Positions 19,669-30,460 of a stretch of DNA of 64,000 nt are shown piece by piece (within the stretch, counting starts at the first letter, position 1; the number at the start of each line of letters is the position of its first letter). The notes beneath the pieces are model-generated. The model saw only the letters and a list, made by a program, of their open reading frames with translations. It did not search any database and was not told where the DNA came from. The DNA is from Isoperla grammatica. Taxonomy: Eukaryota > Arthropoda > Insecta > Plecoptera > Perlodidae. Both the position numbers and the translations under genes were made by a program. The DNA lies in assembly GCA_945910005.1 (NCBI GenBank), contig OX246746.1:16491387-16555386 (forward strand). The letters run 5' to 3'.

Positions 19669-22600
19669 GTAAGGGTTTTTTAATTTGAACAGCTTTTATA
19701 AAATGGATCCTATGTTGAGGTAAGTTTCATGAAATTTTTGTCTAAAATCATGCATTTTTGGGAACATTTCACAGTAAGCCCTACAGTTGTTCATTATCAT
19801 TTTCTATTGCCACGTCAACTCTACGTAGGTAGGGCTATGTAGGGTCGGCATGGAAACTAGTCCTCTCCACTTCTTTCTGGGTCTGATCCTTGCTGCTCCC
19901 CATCCTTCAGTGTCCTGCTTCTTCCTCTCCTACCTTGAGGTTCCAATTCTTTCTTTATAATCTTGTTCTTTCCATCCTTTTGTTTGACGTATATCAAAAC
20001 CAACTAGTTTTGGTCGTTAACAATTGAAATTATATTTTTGTGTTATTTTATCATGTATTTATACATATATTTATTTATTTAGGCTATTATTTATTTGCAA
20101 TGTGCTATTACATTGGACATGTTACAGACACATTGCTGGTGGGAAAAATTAGATTAGAGCCCCCGGCAGCCCCCGTTACACACTAGTGTTTTCCCACCAT
20201 TTTGAATCTAGGTTAAATGTAACATGTACATAAATAAAATAAGTAGTAATAAGTAATGTTATATACAAATATGTGATTTTAGGTCTAAACCTCCTTTACC
20301 CTTTGTTATGGTTACCTTAAGAAAAATAATCATCTCTGAATTCTGATTCGGGAATAATGTGTGAACATCAACAACTTGCCACCGGCAAATTTGTCTGTGA
20401 TTATCCATTCCCTTCTACATCAGATTGTAGGTGTAGATGTGTAGGCCTATGCATAGCCTAAATACTCATGTGATCAACTGGGCACTATATTATAGACAGG
20501 CGCGGACTGGCTAGGGATGCCGGGATGCGATCGCATCCCGGGCCCTTTGGCAGTCCGGGCCCCCGGGCGGCCACCAAGTTCCTAGCAAGCAAGGAAGCAA
20601 GCTCCAAGGTCCTGTGATACAAATACTTCTCTGAATATTGCAAAAAAAAATCTTAACCCCACTTTATAAGTATTATTTTGAAATTTATAATTACATTTAT
20701 TGTAATATTTATTGTAAATATTCAATGAATTAATTGAATATAATTGAAATTATTTTGCTATTGGTAGGGTGGCCTCTGTTAATCGCGCTCTAAAATCGCA
20801 TTTTAGGCCATAAAATTTAATGCAACCAAAAAAAAAATTTGTGCCTTCGTCGTATTTGCCTCCGGCGGCTGGGGCTTTGCCCCAGACCCCAGCTGCACCA
20901 CGCCACCTCGTGCGGGCCCCGGAAACCCAGCATCCTGGGCCTTTTTATGCCAGTCCGCCCCCTGATTATAGGCAGTGAAGAAAAGAATTATAGGGCTCCT
21001 TAAATGTTGTCTATTAAACCTAATCGGCAACCCTACTATCATTACATTAAATACTCCCTTAGGTATGTCATAATTGCTATGAATACAACATTAGGTAGCA
21101 TAGGTACAACATTACTATATTTTTAAAACACTAGCACAGAGCACTAGTTACTTGGAGCCATGTGTAAGGCCAGCATATAAGAAAATAGAGTGTGTGGCCC
21201 CTTTAATGGAAAATGTACCACTACTTACTGTTCACTTTTTAACTGATATATTTTATTCTCTTTAGGTGCCAAAAAGCTATTCATTAAATACACCATGTGA
21301 ACCATCGTATAGCACTCTACTTCAAAATACACCACCGAACAACCAACCTAATGCAGAAAAGAACCTTCTGTACAATAACTTACCATCATCAAACACAGGT
21401 AAGGTTTTTGACTACTGCTGGCATATCTTGTTATTGAGGTTTTTTCAGATATTCAGACACTCGTCAGTTCCTGTTACTAATGAATAATGATAGTTGATAT
21501 ATAGAAAATAAATACCAAATTTTTTCGATCAGATTATGCAAATTATTGGTAAATGTTTGATAAGGAAAACGTGTAGGCGTACTATTGAAAATAGAATGGA
21601 GTGAAAAAGATATTATTTTCTTGACTCTGGATGGCACCTCAGTTTTAAGTTCCCTCACATAGAGAAGACACTATACCAGTGGGATATTGTTATTTTGTGC
21701 CACGTGCTCACATATTTGTGCCAATTTCGTACATTGTTAGTATTATCACCTGGGGTAACTTCCGTTTTTGTAAAAGAAAGCTGGCTTTTACGTACTTAGC
21801 CAATCTTCTCTTCCAATGCTTCGATGAGGTCACAACCATTGCCACATGCTTGAGTCAAGAAGTTTGAAACTAAATGTTCTTGGTGTCCACTTACCAAGTA
21901 TGGTTTTTTACTTTAGTCTGCGTATTTCCAGATGTTTAAAAAACGTGAACATGATCACATTGTGGTGGAACGTGGGTTAATGAGAACATGTTGTATCTTT
22001 GTTACAGAGGATAGCCATTCAGACAGTGCTCTGTCGTCGTCGACAGCCACTTACAGCAATATTGAAGCTGCACAACCTCAACAAGTGATCTATAGTAACA
22101 TAAACATGCTGGCAAACCAAGATGCCAACAGTACCTATAGTAATGTGGGAGTAGGTAAGCATTCCCTTTAAATGTTGGTTTGTAACGCAACCGAAACATT
22201 TTTTAAATTTACATTTCTTACACTTTTACTGTGCTTTGGTTAATACTATGCTATGAGCTTTGTGTACACTTATTCTAAATTTTGGACAAAATATACAGTT
22301 CTATTGCTTAAAAGTAAAAATGATGTTATGCAATTCATTGGCTCTGTAGATTTTCAACCAAAAACATAACATTACATATAGGCCTAGCTTATAGCTATAT
22401 CTTCTTGTAAAGTTCAAATTATATTTCGAAATTGCGAGGCATGTTGAACATTGGGTATTACAGTTTGTTATTTTCACAGGTTTGGAGGATTTGCCTCCGC
22501 CACCTCCAGAGCCAGTAGACTACGGCCAGTGCTCTGCCGCTAACTTTCCACCACCGCCAGATGATCTGCCTCCACCGCCCTCACCGGTTTCTTCAAGCTA

Positions 22601-25600
22601 CTCCGAGCTGCGAAGAGCCACTTACCAACAAAACTACCAACCCGAGTATGGCACTTATGGCCCTTCTTCTCAGGTCAGTTTTCTAAGAAGTTGTTTGAAC
22701 TGGTTAACCAAAAATCATGATAACAGAACTTCAAAATTTTTAAATACCCATTTTACAACTTAAAATTAAGTTGTCTGCATGGTTCACATTTTAAGAGGAG
22801 AACAAAAGTAAAATTTTTTGTGTTTTATAGGCCTGGATGATGGCCTAATCCTAATTTACATGGCAAACTAGATCCAAAACTATATTCGTATTCGAAAATC
22901 GGTATTACCTCACCCTTAGTTATAAGACTTGTAACAGCAATGCTAATTAAATATAATTTGAACCAATAAGAAGAGATATTAATTTGGCTTAGATCTACTT
23001 TTAAAAATGGAATTAAAATCTTTCAAAATGCAAGAATGTACAATTCCAGTTCTTATAGAATTATAAGAATTGTCCAAATTGGAATTGGCCCTTACCTTTT
23101 TAATAGGCTCACATTAGATGAGGTTCACTTTGCATTTGCTGGCTAATAATCAATACCTCATCACCTTGACAATCCTCTTGCCGGATTTCGACCACTATGC
23201 GTTTTATTCTTGCAGAGTTCAACATACGAATCAATTTATGAGCCAATCAATCCCAGACCTCCAAGCGAGATTTCGTCCCGTTCCAACTATTCTCTGTACG
23301 CTCCTTACGTAAGCGGATCTCAGTCTGGAGGAACGAAGCCCTCTCAAGGAGGAAAGGAAGCGGAAGTTGATGCTCTCACAGATCTTCTAGTTCAGTCCAT
23401 GGACAGTTCACCTGATTCAGATATATATGGTAAGACTTGGCATGGATGCATGTAGATCAAGGGCAAATAAATCAAGCAAGATAAATACTGTATTTACTCG
23501 AATGTAAGCCGCACGTGAATGTAGATCACACCCCTGTTTTTAGATGTCTTAAATCAAAAAATTGGTTTGCATGCAAATGTAGGTCACACCATGTTTATGT
23601 TAGTCTCTATGCAGATAAATAGCTCACAATCCAAATTGAAAAATAAAATAAAAATAGAGTACAATCTTGTTATTATGTCGTCCAATAGAAAGTCGTTGGC
23701 ATTAATAATTATCAAGTCAGGGCGAATTCTCATAAGAAGCAGTCAGCCTAAAGAGGCTTTTGTTGTGACCCTTTTATCTGTATCTAGACAGTAGTGTTGG
23801 CCAATGTAGTGGGTGGGTGCAAAAATGCATGATAATTGACTATTGAGTAGGAATGCAAATGTGGCCGAGTGCCATAGGCCTAGTGATCCTTTTTGGTTGT
23901 TTATGAAGACCTTTTATTTAATAATCAGGGTCAAGATCAGTTGCTTTATATTTTTTTCTCTTAAAAGGACTTTGGGACTACTGTAGGGCCTACACTGCAA
24001 CAAATCTAATCTGTCACTATAGCCCTACATAGTGTATGACCCCTTGTTGTGTAGTAGGTCATGCGATCCTTTTTATGTGGCATGCCTTTTTATGTGGCAT
24101 GACACAACGTGCAGAAGAATCGTATGCAATGGAAATTAAACTAGGCGGTAGTCAGTGGAGTGGAAGTACATTGTCTTCTCTTTCCGCCACCCATCTCTTA
24201 CCATAGTAATGAATGTGATGATGCTTCTAGGGGTTTGTGCTGCATGTGGTGAGCGAGTGGTTGGCGAAGGAAGTGGTTGCACTGCCATGGACCAAACGTA
24301 CCATATTGCGTGCTTCACCTGCCAGCACTGTGCCATTCAGCTTCAAGGAAAGCCATTCTATGCTCTTGAAGGAAAGCCATACTGTGAAGAAGACTACTTG
24401 GTGAGTTGCATTATTTTTCTTATTAATGCGCCTAGTAGTGTGTGATTTTACATCATATTTGCTAGAGAAAAAAACAGTTTTAACGGGGTGTAGCTATTAT
24501 TGGTGTTGCTCATATCATGTACCTATCATGGCTGACACAAAACTCTAGCAAAACTTATGTATTATATATCTGCAATGGGATAAAAATAATAAAAATATAA
24601 TAATTTAATCTTTATTCAATAGAACGTATGGCATTTATACATAGATAAATACATTAGTTATAGAATGCGTCAATTAAAACTAAATTAAAACTCGATGATC
24701 GATGTCCTGAGGCAAAGTAACCAAAGTACAGTAATTTGTAAAGGCTACAAATCAACTCATCAAAGCACCATAAATGTGAGTAGGCCTAGTAAATGTATCA
24801 ACTATTGGGGTCAAGTCAGTTAAGCTACTACAGTAGTCACAATGGTCCACAGTCACAATGGTCCACTGTTAGTCAAAATAACTGTAGAAAATAAGAATTT
24901 AGTGGAGCAAGTGTAAGCTTAGTCTCAGAGGACACTTATTCCAACTATCTTGGTCATAAACTGTTCACTGGCTGTAAACTCTTCTTAAAATCTGTCACAG
25001 GAGAAAAACTAAATGTCCTGGGGCAAATTGATGTCGGGCAAAACCACACGAGGGTTGCAGTCAAGTCTTGAAATTGGTAGTCTGCCAGTCAGGTCATAAT
25101 TAAGAATACGTAGGCCTATGCTTCTTTCCAAGACTGCCTACAATATTGATATGGATATTAATGAACAATTGTCATTGTTTTTTAGAATACTTTGGACAAG
25201 TGTGCCATGTGTATGAAGCCTATAGGCTAATTAAGAATATATTTCTTTCCAAGACTGCCTACAATATTGATATGGATATTAATGAACAATTGTCATTGTT
25301 TTTTAGAATACACTGGAAAAGTGCTCCGTGTGTATGAAGCCTATCCTAGATCGAATTCTTCGAGCAACTGGTAAGCCGTACCACCCCCAGTGCTTCTCAT
25401 GCATCGTCTGCGGGAAGAGTCTTGATGGCATTCCATTCACAGTTGATGCTACCAATCAGATTCACTGCATAGAAGACTTCCATAAGTAAGTAAAGAATGT
25501 TTTTTTTTTTTTGTACGTGCAAATATATTTTGTTGTGAATTGGAGGGGTGATAACGTGTACCGTTTAAACGCGAACATTTCGGAAAAATAAACGTTTACC

Positions 25601-27541
25601 TTTGCTCCCAGAACCAAAATCATGAAAAAATGAATTAATTGACAGAGTTGAATTAGTAGTAAATTGACTGAAATGCACATGTTTACCTTAACCTTCCATC
25701 TTTTATCTTGTATACGTAAATAAAAATATTGTTGTTAATATTATTAGGCCTATTGATTGTTAGTAACCAGGCTGAATGTTTTTTTGTTTACTTATTTGTA
25801 TCAGATTTATTCGATTTACACATTGAAAAGATAGTAGGCCTAAGCCTTCTTCTGAGTAAAAAACTAAAAATCAATTATATATGTTTCAGAAAATTTGCCC
25901 CTCGTTGCTGTGTATGCAAGTTACCAATAATGCCAGAAGCCGGCCAAGACGAGACTGTCCGTGTGGTGGCGCTGGACCGCAGTTTCCATATCGCGTGCTA
26001 CAAGTGTGAGGTAGGATTCAACCATTCAACCATTTCATTTACAACCTGATCTGATGAAATGCATTAAGCATAGCTGGAGAAAATGTTTTCATGCATGGTT
26101 TACCATTGTTCATTTTCTTTTCTTTTGGTTTTGGGGGAGAGTGCAAAATACCGTTCTGACCCGAATATAATACGAGGTTTTTTCCCCTAAAAAAATGATC
26201 TAAAATCGTATTCGTATTATATTCGCGGTCTAAGGTTTTCGAAGCGTGAATTCAATTTTCCCGCGCGCGTATACATGTGCACTATCGCCGATCGACGAAT
26301 CACGACTCCATGGCGAGTACTCGAACCTATCGCACTAATAGTCTACACAATAGACTATTAATCTACACAATAGACACCACGCCAGCACTCCGCTGCGCAA
26401 TGTCTCCGCTAGAATGCGTTGTCGTGTTCTGTGCGAGACTGCTAGCACGAGTATAGGCGGGGCGGACATCGTTCCATGTGTGCTAGGCGGCCCCGATCGA
26501 GTGTTCGTAACAGGTTTACTGTAGCGCAGGGCTGCCTACCTCACGGGGGCTGGCCAGCTGGCTCACTCGCAACATCGTAACATGCGTTCTAGACAGCCCC
26601 GATCGAGCGTTCGTAACAGGTTTTGAGTAGTGCGGGGATGCCTACCTCACGGGCGCTGGCCAACTGGCTCACTCTTAGAACAGCGCCGGCAAGGCGGCAG
26701 TAGGAGACTTGCTGTATTGTTGTTTATCCTGATCGTATTATATTCGAGATATATGATATTTTCCCCACTGGCTGCTCCAAAATCCACACTAGTATTATAT
26801 TCAAGGCCGTATTATATTCGGGTCAGTACGGTAAGTAAGAAATAATTTCGGTATACTTTAACTAATTTTAATAATTCGTCACTCTATACTCGTTAAGGTC
26901 GATTTGTCTTCAATATAAAATAAAAAAAGAGGCGTTATTTTCAGTTTGGCGAAGTTTAAGGCCTTGAGGCCTTTTTTCTGCTTAACCAAACGTATTTTGT
27001 TTTGATAAGTAATGTCATAATTTTCCCAGGCTTTTCTCTCTTTTACATACCTCGTATATTTATAGTATTTATAGGCTATACATAGATATGCCCAACCCCA
27101 CAACCTGGCACTAGTCAACATTCTTTTCCAGGTAGACTTAGAATATGTGAACTATCTCACTAGTGAATAACCAAATCCAGGTTTCAGTAGGTGCCAGCTT
27201 TCTCCTTCTTCACGTCTTCATCTGCCATAGCCCCAAAAGGGCCTTGTACATAATATGTAAATACTAAAAAAATATTCAAAGTTTAGTTCAATGTGGGACA
27301 CTGTCAGAAGAGACAAGGAACTTTGGCCGAAACATCTCGGTGTAGCCTATGCTGTTTTGTATTCATTTGTTTCTTGAATTGTTGAACTTCATCGGCTTGT
27401 TATTTCTAGGATTGTAGTCTGGTTCTATCGTCGGAAGCAGAAGGGCGTGGCTGCTACCCCCTAGATGACCACGTCTTGTGTAAGAGCTGCAACGCTAAGA
27501 GGGTTCAAACACTAACCTCCCATATGATTACTGAACTGTAA
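19543..27541 (+). CDS. LPP: Zyxin/LPP/TRIP6-family LIM protein, nine coding exons
   Basis: Coding exons 19543-19668, 21266-21398, 22008-22154, 22480-22673, 23216-23429, 24231-24400, 25307-25485, 25890-26010 and 27410-27541 join in phase to 471 residues plus TAA. Order: short N-terminus with PPKPKK; Tyr/Asn/Ser-rich linker; Pro-rich segment (140-172) containing FPPPP at 158-162, an Ena/VASP EVH1-type ligand; Leu-rich [12 protein letters not shown] at 251-262, resembling the family's export signal; LIM1 from C274, LIM2 from C334, LIM3 from C394; C-terminus ITEL, a class I PDZ ligand. [18 protein letters not shown] in LIM3 is diagnostic of LPP/TRIP6/zyxin. Family members link focal adhesions to actin and shuttle to the nucleus. 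The symbol is approximate, since invertebrates usually have one member. A splice acceptor TTTTAG at 19514-19519 implies an upstream non-coding exon that I could not place. Confidence 0.92.
20497..20964. mobile_element. hAT-type non-autonomous element with 8-bp target duplication
   Basis: Ends CAGGCGCGGACTGGC and GCCAGTCCGCCCCCTG are inverted and of the CAG...CTG type. Flanks ATTATAGA (20489-20496) and ATTATAGG (20965-20972) match in seven of eight bases. No coding capacity. In intron 1 of the LIM gene. Confidence 0.85.
21266..21398 (+). CDS. LPP: LPP/zyxin-like exon 2
   Basis: Acceptor TTCTCTTTAG, donor ACAG|GTAAGG, phase 0 to 1. Asn/Pro/Ser-rich linker with Tyr residues; no domain. Confidence 0.82.
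22008..22154 (+). CDS. LPP: LPP/zyxin-like exon 3
   Basis: Acceptor CTTTGTTACAG, donor GTAG|GTAAGC, phase 1 to 1. Three TYSN/IYSN repeats ([25 protein letters not shown]) are possible tyrosine phosphorylation or SH2-docking sites; inference only. Confidence 0.85.
22480..22673 (+). CDS. LPP: LPP/zyxin-like exon 4: proline-rich Ena/VASP-binding segment
   Basis: Acceptor TTTTCACAG, donor TCTCAG|GTCAGT, phase 1 to 0. Contains [17 protein letters not shown] and [13 protein letters not shown] is the canonical EVH1 ligand core. Confidence 0.88.
23216..23429 (+). CDS. LPP: LPP/zyxin-like exon 5
   Basis: Acceptor TATTCTTGCAG, donor TATG|GTAAGA, phase 0 to 1. Tyr-rich YESIYEPI, then [13 protein letters not shown], a Leu-rich motif like the family's nuclear export signal. 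Confidence 0.86.
23486..23600 (+). repeat. Possible transposon end in LIM-gene intron 5
   Basis: TACTGTATTTACTCGAATGT then AGCCGCACGTGAATGTAGAT, with an internal near-repeat GCATGCAAATGTAGGTCACA. It looks like one terminal repeat of a DNA element; no matching right end was found. Confidence 0.4.
24231..24400 (+). CDS. LPP: LPP/zyxin-like exon 6: LIM1
   Basis: Acceptor GCTTCTAG, donor TTG|GTGAGT, phase 1 to 0. CAAC...[10 protein letters not shown]...YCEEDY provides the cysteine/histidine ligands of a complete LIM zinc-binding unit. Confidence 0.92.
25122..25306 (+). repeat. Tandem duplication of the intron 6 / exon 7 junction (decoy acceptor)
   Basis: About 110 bases at 25122-25235 repeat at 25243-25350 with an exact 121-base offset. 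The copy has an acceptor AG at 25184-25185 and a decoy LIM2 start ([13 protein letters not shown]) that stops at TAA 25228-25230. Confidence 0.92.
25307..25485 (+). CDS. LPP: LPP/zyxin-like exon 7: LIM2
   Basis: The acceptor TTTTTTAG is the second of two tandem copies. Donor CATAA|GTAAGT, phase 0 to 2. CSVC...[10 protein letters not shown]...CIEDFH is a complete LIM2. Confidence 0.92.
25890..26010 (+). CDS. LPP: LPP/zyxin-like exon 8: LIM3, first half
   Basis: Acceptor ATGTTTCAG, donor [27 protein letters not shown] and [16 protein letters not shown] are close to the vertebrate LPP/TRIP6 LIM3 pattern. Confidence 0.92.
26151..26831. mobile_element. GC-rich non-autonomous DNA element, TA-flanked
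   Basis: Ends CCGTTCTGACCCGAATATAA and its reverse complement counterpart are bounded by TA at 26149-26150 and 26832-26833. The interior is CpG-rich and includes an internal direct duplication of about 85 bases (26486-26570 and 26592-26673). No ORF with recognisable content. In LIM-gene intron 8. Confidence 0.8.
27410..27541 (+). CDS. LPP: LPP/zyxin-like exon 9: LIM3 end and PDZ ligand
   Basis: Acceptor [28 protein letters not shown] completes LIM3. The protein ends SHMITEL-stop, a class I PDZ-binding terminus comparable to STDL of vertebrate LPP. Confidence 0.92.
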   Translation, partial: DCSLVLSSEAEGRGCYPLDDHVLCKSCNAKRVQTLTSHMITEL

Positions 27542-27693
27542 ACTCTTGCTAGCTATAGCACACATCATTGTTACTGGTCTTTGTACAGTACCTACTCAAC
27601 TCGATGTAGGTAGTGCAGTGGTTTCAACTTTCAGCTGCATATATACAAGGACAAGACTTGCACATTTTGTGTATTGATTTGTCTGGTTATAAC

Positions 27694-28115
27694 TAGGGGT
27701 ATGCGATGCTTCGAAACTATCGAATCCGGATCAAATCTTTTAATATTCGAATTCGATTCATCACCCGAATCCAAATCCTTAACATTATGAAGTATTCGAA
27801 CGAATTCGAATCCGGTGCCAAACAAGATTGCAACCGAGAAATTCGCAATTATATCGATCGTCGTTCACTCGGAACTCGCAGTTATATCGATCGGTCGATT
27901 ACCGAACCATCACGTGATAAACATGGCCGCCAACTACGTTACAAAAACTACATCTTGTTTGTCGTTTTTTAAATATATAAATCTATTATTATTTATTATA
28001 ATGAATGGGGCTTGATGAGTCAACACATACAGTATTTGGATTTGGATTCGAAAATATTCTTGCTCAGGATTCGAGATTTAGATTTGAAATCAAAAGTTGG
28101 ATTTGCACACCCCTA
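27694..28115. mobile_element. hAT-type MITE with 8-bp target duplication
   Basis: Ends TAGGGGTATGCGA and TAGGGGTGTGCAAA (inverted), flanked by GTTATAAC at 27686-27693 and 28116-28123. The interior is rich in ATTCGAATC-type repeats. It lies just after the LIM gene stop, probably within its 3' UTR. Confidence 0.88.
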
Positions 28116-28123
28116 GTTATAAC

Positions 28124-30150
28124 CATTGATGAGTTCAGTTTTGGGATAGCCTCCATACTAGAACAAGATTTTTCATAGAAACTAAATATTTTATTTACAA
28201 TACATAACTTTGCCATTGCTAGGGATGCACACAATATAGTCAGTTTTATTATGTGAAATAATTTTCTGATGATTACAATTTTAATTTATAGACCTAATAC
28301 TAATCAGTTAGTAGAGAATGATAAGTAAATAATTTAACTTTGCATCATGTTTTGCATTACTGCAAAACATGAATGGCAGAGCAGAAAGCAGTACATAACA
28401 GCCCGGGGATTCGTTCACGAAGGCTTAGCAAGACTTGGCACTTGTCGCAAGCAAACAGTTGCTACCTACAAACCGAATTCACGGAACTTTTGTTATGCGT
28501 TTACAAGGCACATTCACCCAAAACTGTCAATTGAACCTTGGAAAAACCCACAGGACTAAGTAGGCCTATTGAAGTACTAGCCCTACTGAATTCCCACCAA
28601 AGTAAAAATTCCTAAACATAAAATTCGCCAAACTGTTATATGAGAATTTAAAATTATTTGCTTAATACATATAAATGTTAACCATAATATGCCTCCCTTG
28701 CTGAATTAACTCGTGCTTCCATAACCACCTCGGAAAATACCTTCTCCTGTTCAAAACTTACGTCAACCTTTGCCCTCCCACATTTGCGTCTAGTGCCGGC
28801 ACTATTAAAAGGACGGGTATGCCATAAGATTAAGGAATATCTTTCTCCCGACCCTTACCCCCCACCCCCTCAAGTCTATGTCGAGGCATTAGTAGGCTTA
28901 ATTGTTAAATAGTATATGTTTTTTAGTCTTCATTAATTTTAATACTTAGCATTGCTTTTTTTGTTACCACTTAATTTGTCTTCAAAATTTGTATAAAATT
29001 ATATTGGCGCTATTTTTGGTGAGGTATACCATTTGAGAGTTATATGCTACATATATAACATGTGCCAAGGTGTTGAGATACCAACAATGCCTCGTGCAGT
29101 AAAATCAGCCAATGTAACTTAGGTCTAAAATACTTGTTATACATTCCTTATCCCAAAGCTATTGATCGCTATATTATTCTTCCGCAAGAAACTGATGAGA
29201 TAGGCTACACTTTGCTACTCTATCTAGTACTTGTTAACTAGAAAATATGAGATCATGAATAATGCCAATTGTTGGCATATACATAGAAGAAGAAAAGTTA
29301 GTAGGCCTAATGTGTTGTTAAAAGATTAGTGCACTGCATTGCTTATGCATATGTACATAAGCTCTATGTGGATGATTTGATAACCTTGTGAGGAGCCATT
29401 TCTTCTAATTTGGTTATATATTTTGTTGAGTAGGGGGAAAATCAAATAATTATCAAACACGTATTTTTGAGTTGTTGGTGATATAGACCCCTCCTGTCCA
29501 TTTGTAGTGTCTTAAGTTTGGAGACAGTAAAATTTATTAAATGATCATACTTAAGGCAATTGATAGATTTTTTTAGATATATTTTTAGGTTAATTCAGAT
29601 AAGTTTTGGTATGATTAAGACCTAAAACTAGTTGTGTTATAGTTATTGAATGACATCGACAGTGATTTATTCTATGTACTAGCCACAGGGCGTAGATCAG
29701 CAATATATTGAACATTACTGGAAGGTACATATTAATAATCATTAACAATAAAGGTAACTTATCTTTTATCAACAATTATTTAATCTCTGTGCATCTCTAG
29801 TCATTAATGTTCATATTTTGTTTTAGTCACAGAGTATCATTTTATATGAACTGCTGGACTCATTTATATGTTTAAGGGATATTTTAAGTGGCAAGATTCC
29901 ATGTCAAGTACTTACCAGATACTGTACTGTATGTATAAATACTATCTACATATAAGTGTATACGTATTAGCTTTGTGCCGGGCCATGATCATATGCGTAC
30001 TACGGTACATATCGGCTAGAAGCTTGCAGGTGATTATCACAGACAAACCCCAGAATTAGTAACTAACCCCCACCCATGACCTAGGTATTATGATAAGGTA
30101 ATTTGAATTATAAATTTGACCCATGAGCATGGTTAGTTGACTACAGCTAC
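28124..30150 (+). other. Non-coding stretch after the LIM gene
   Basis: AT-rich, no supported gene; may include the 3' UTR. An AATAAA is at 29748-29753. Open frames here are short and featureless. Confidence 0.45.
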
Positions 30151-30460
30151 CAGCAGGGCGATTCTCTAAGGTCCATGGTAAATTTAACGCCCGTTTTGGA
30201 CGTTACGGGCCATACCGCATTGAGTTAGCGATTCTCTACTGTGTTATATCGACAAAGACAGTTACCACCTACGTTAAAAGTATCGCGCTCCATACCCCTG
30301 TCTTTAGACGTGCGATAAGAAAACATGTCGGACTAATCAAGCCGTCTCATGTTCACTTCAGCTTTTGAACTAATTGGTTTAACATAAGTGTTAACATAAG
30401 GTTTAACATAAGTGTCGTTAAAGTTAAATTTACCGTGCACCTTAGAGAATTGCCTTGCTG
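30151..30460. mobile_element. MITE with about 32-bp terminal inverted repeats
   Basis: CAGCAGGGCGATTCTCTAAG at the left faces CAGCAAGGCAATTCTCTAAG on the opposite strand; similarity runs on through GGTAAATTTAAC. CAG ends suggest hAT, but no 8-bp duplication is visible. Confidence 0.75.

Noticed and set aside
24136..24336. Minus-strand frame opposite LIM1
   Set aside because: Shadow of the LIM1 exon.
28347..28559. 70-residue frame after the LIM gene
   Set aside because: No motif, no conserved feel and no splice partners found.
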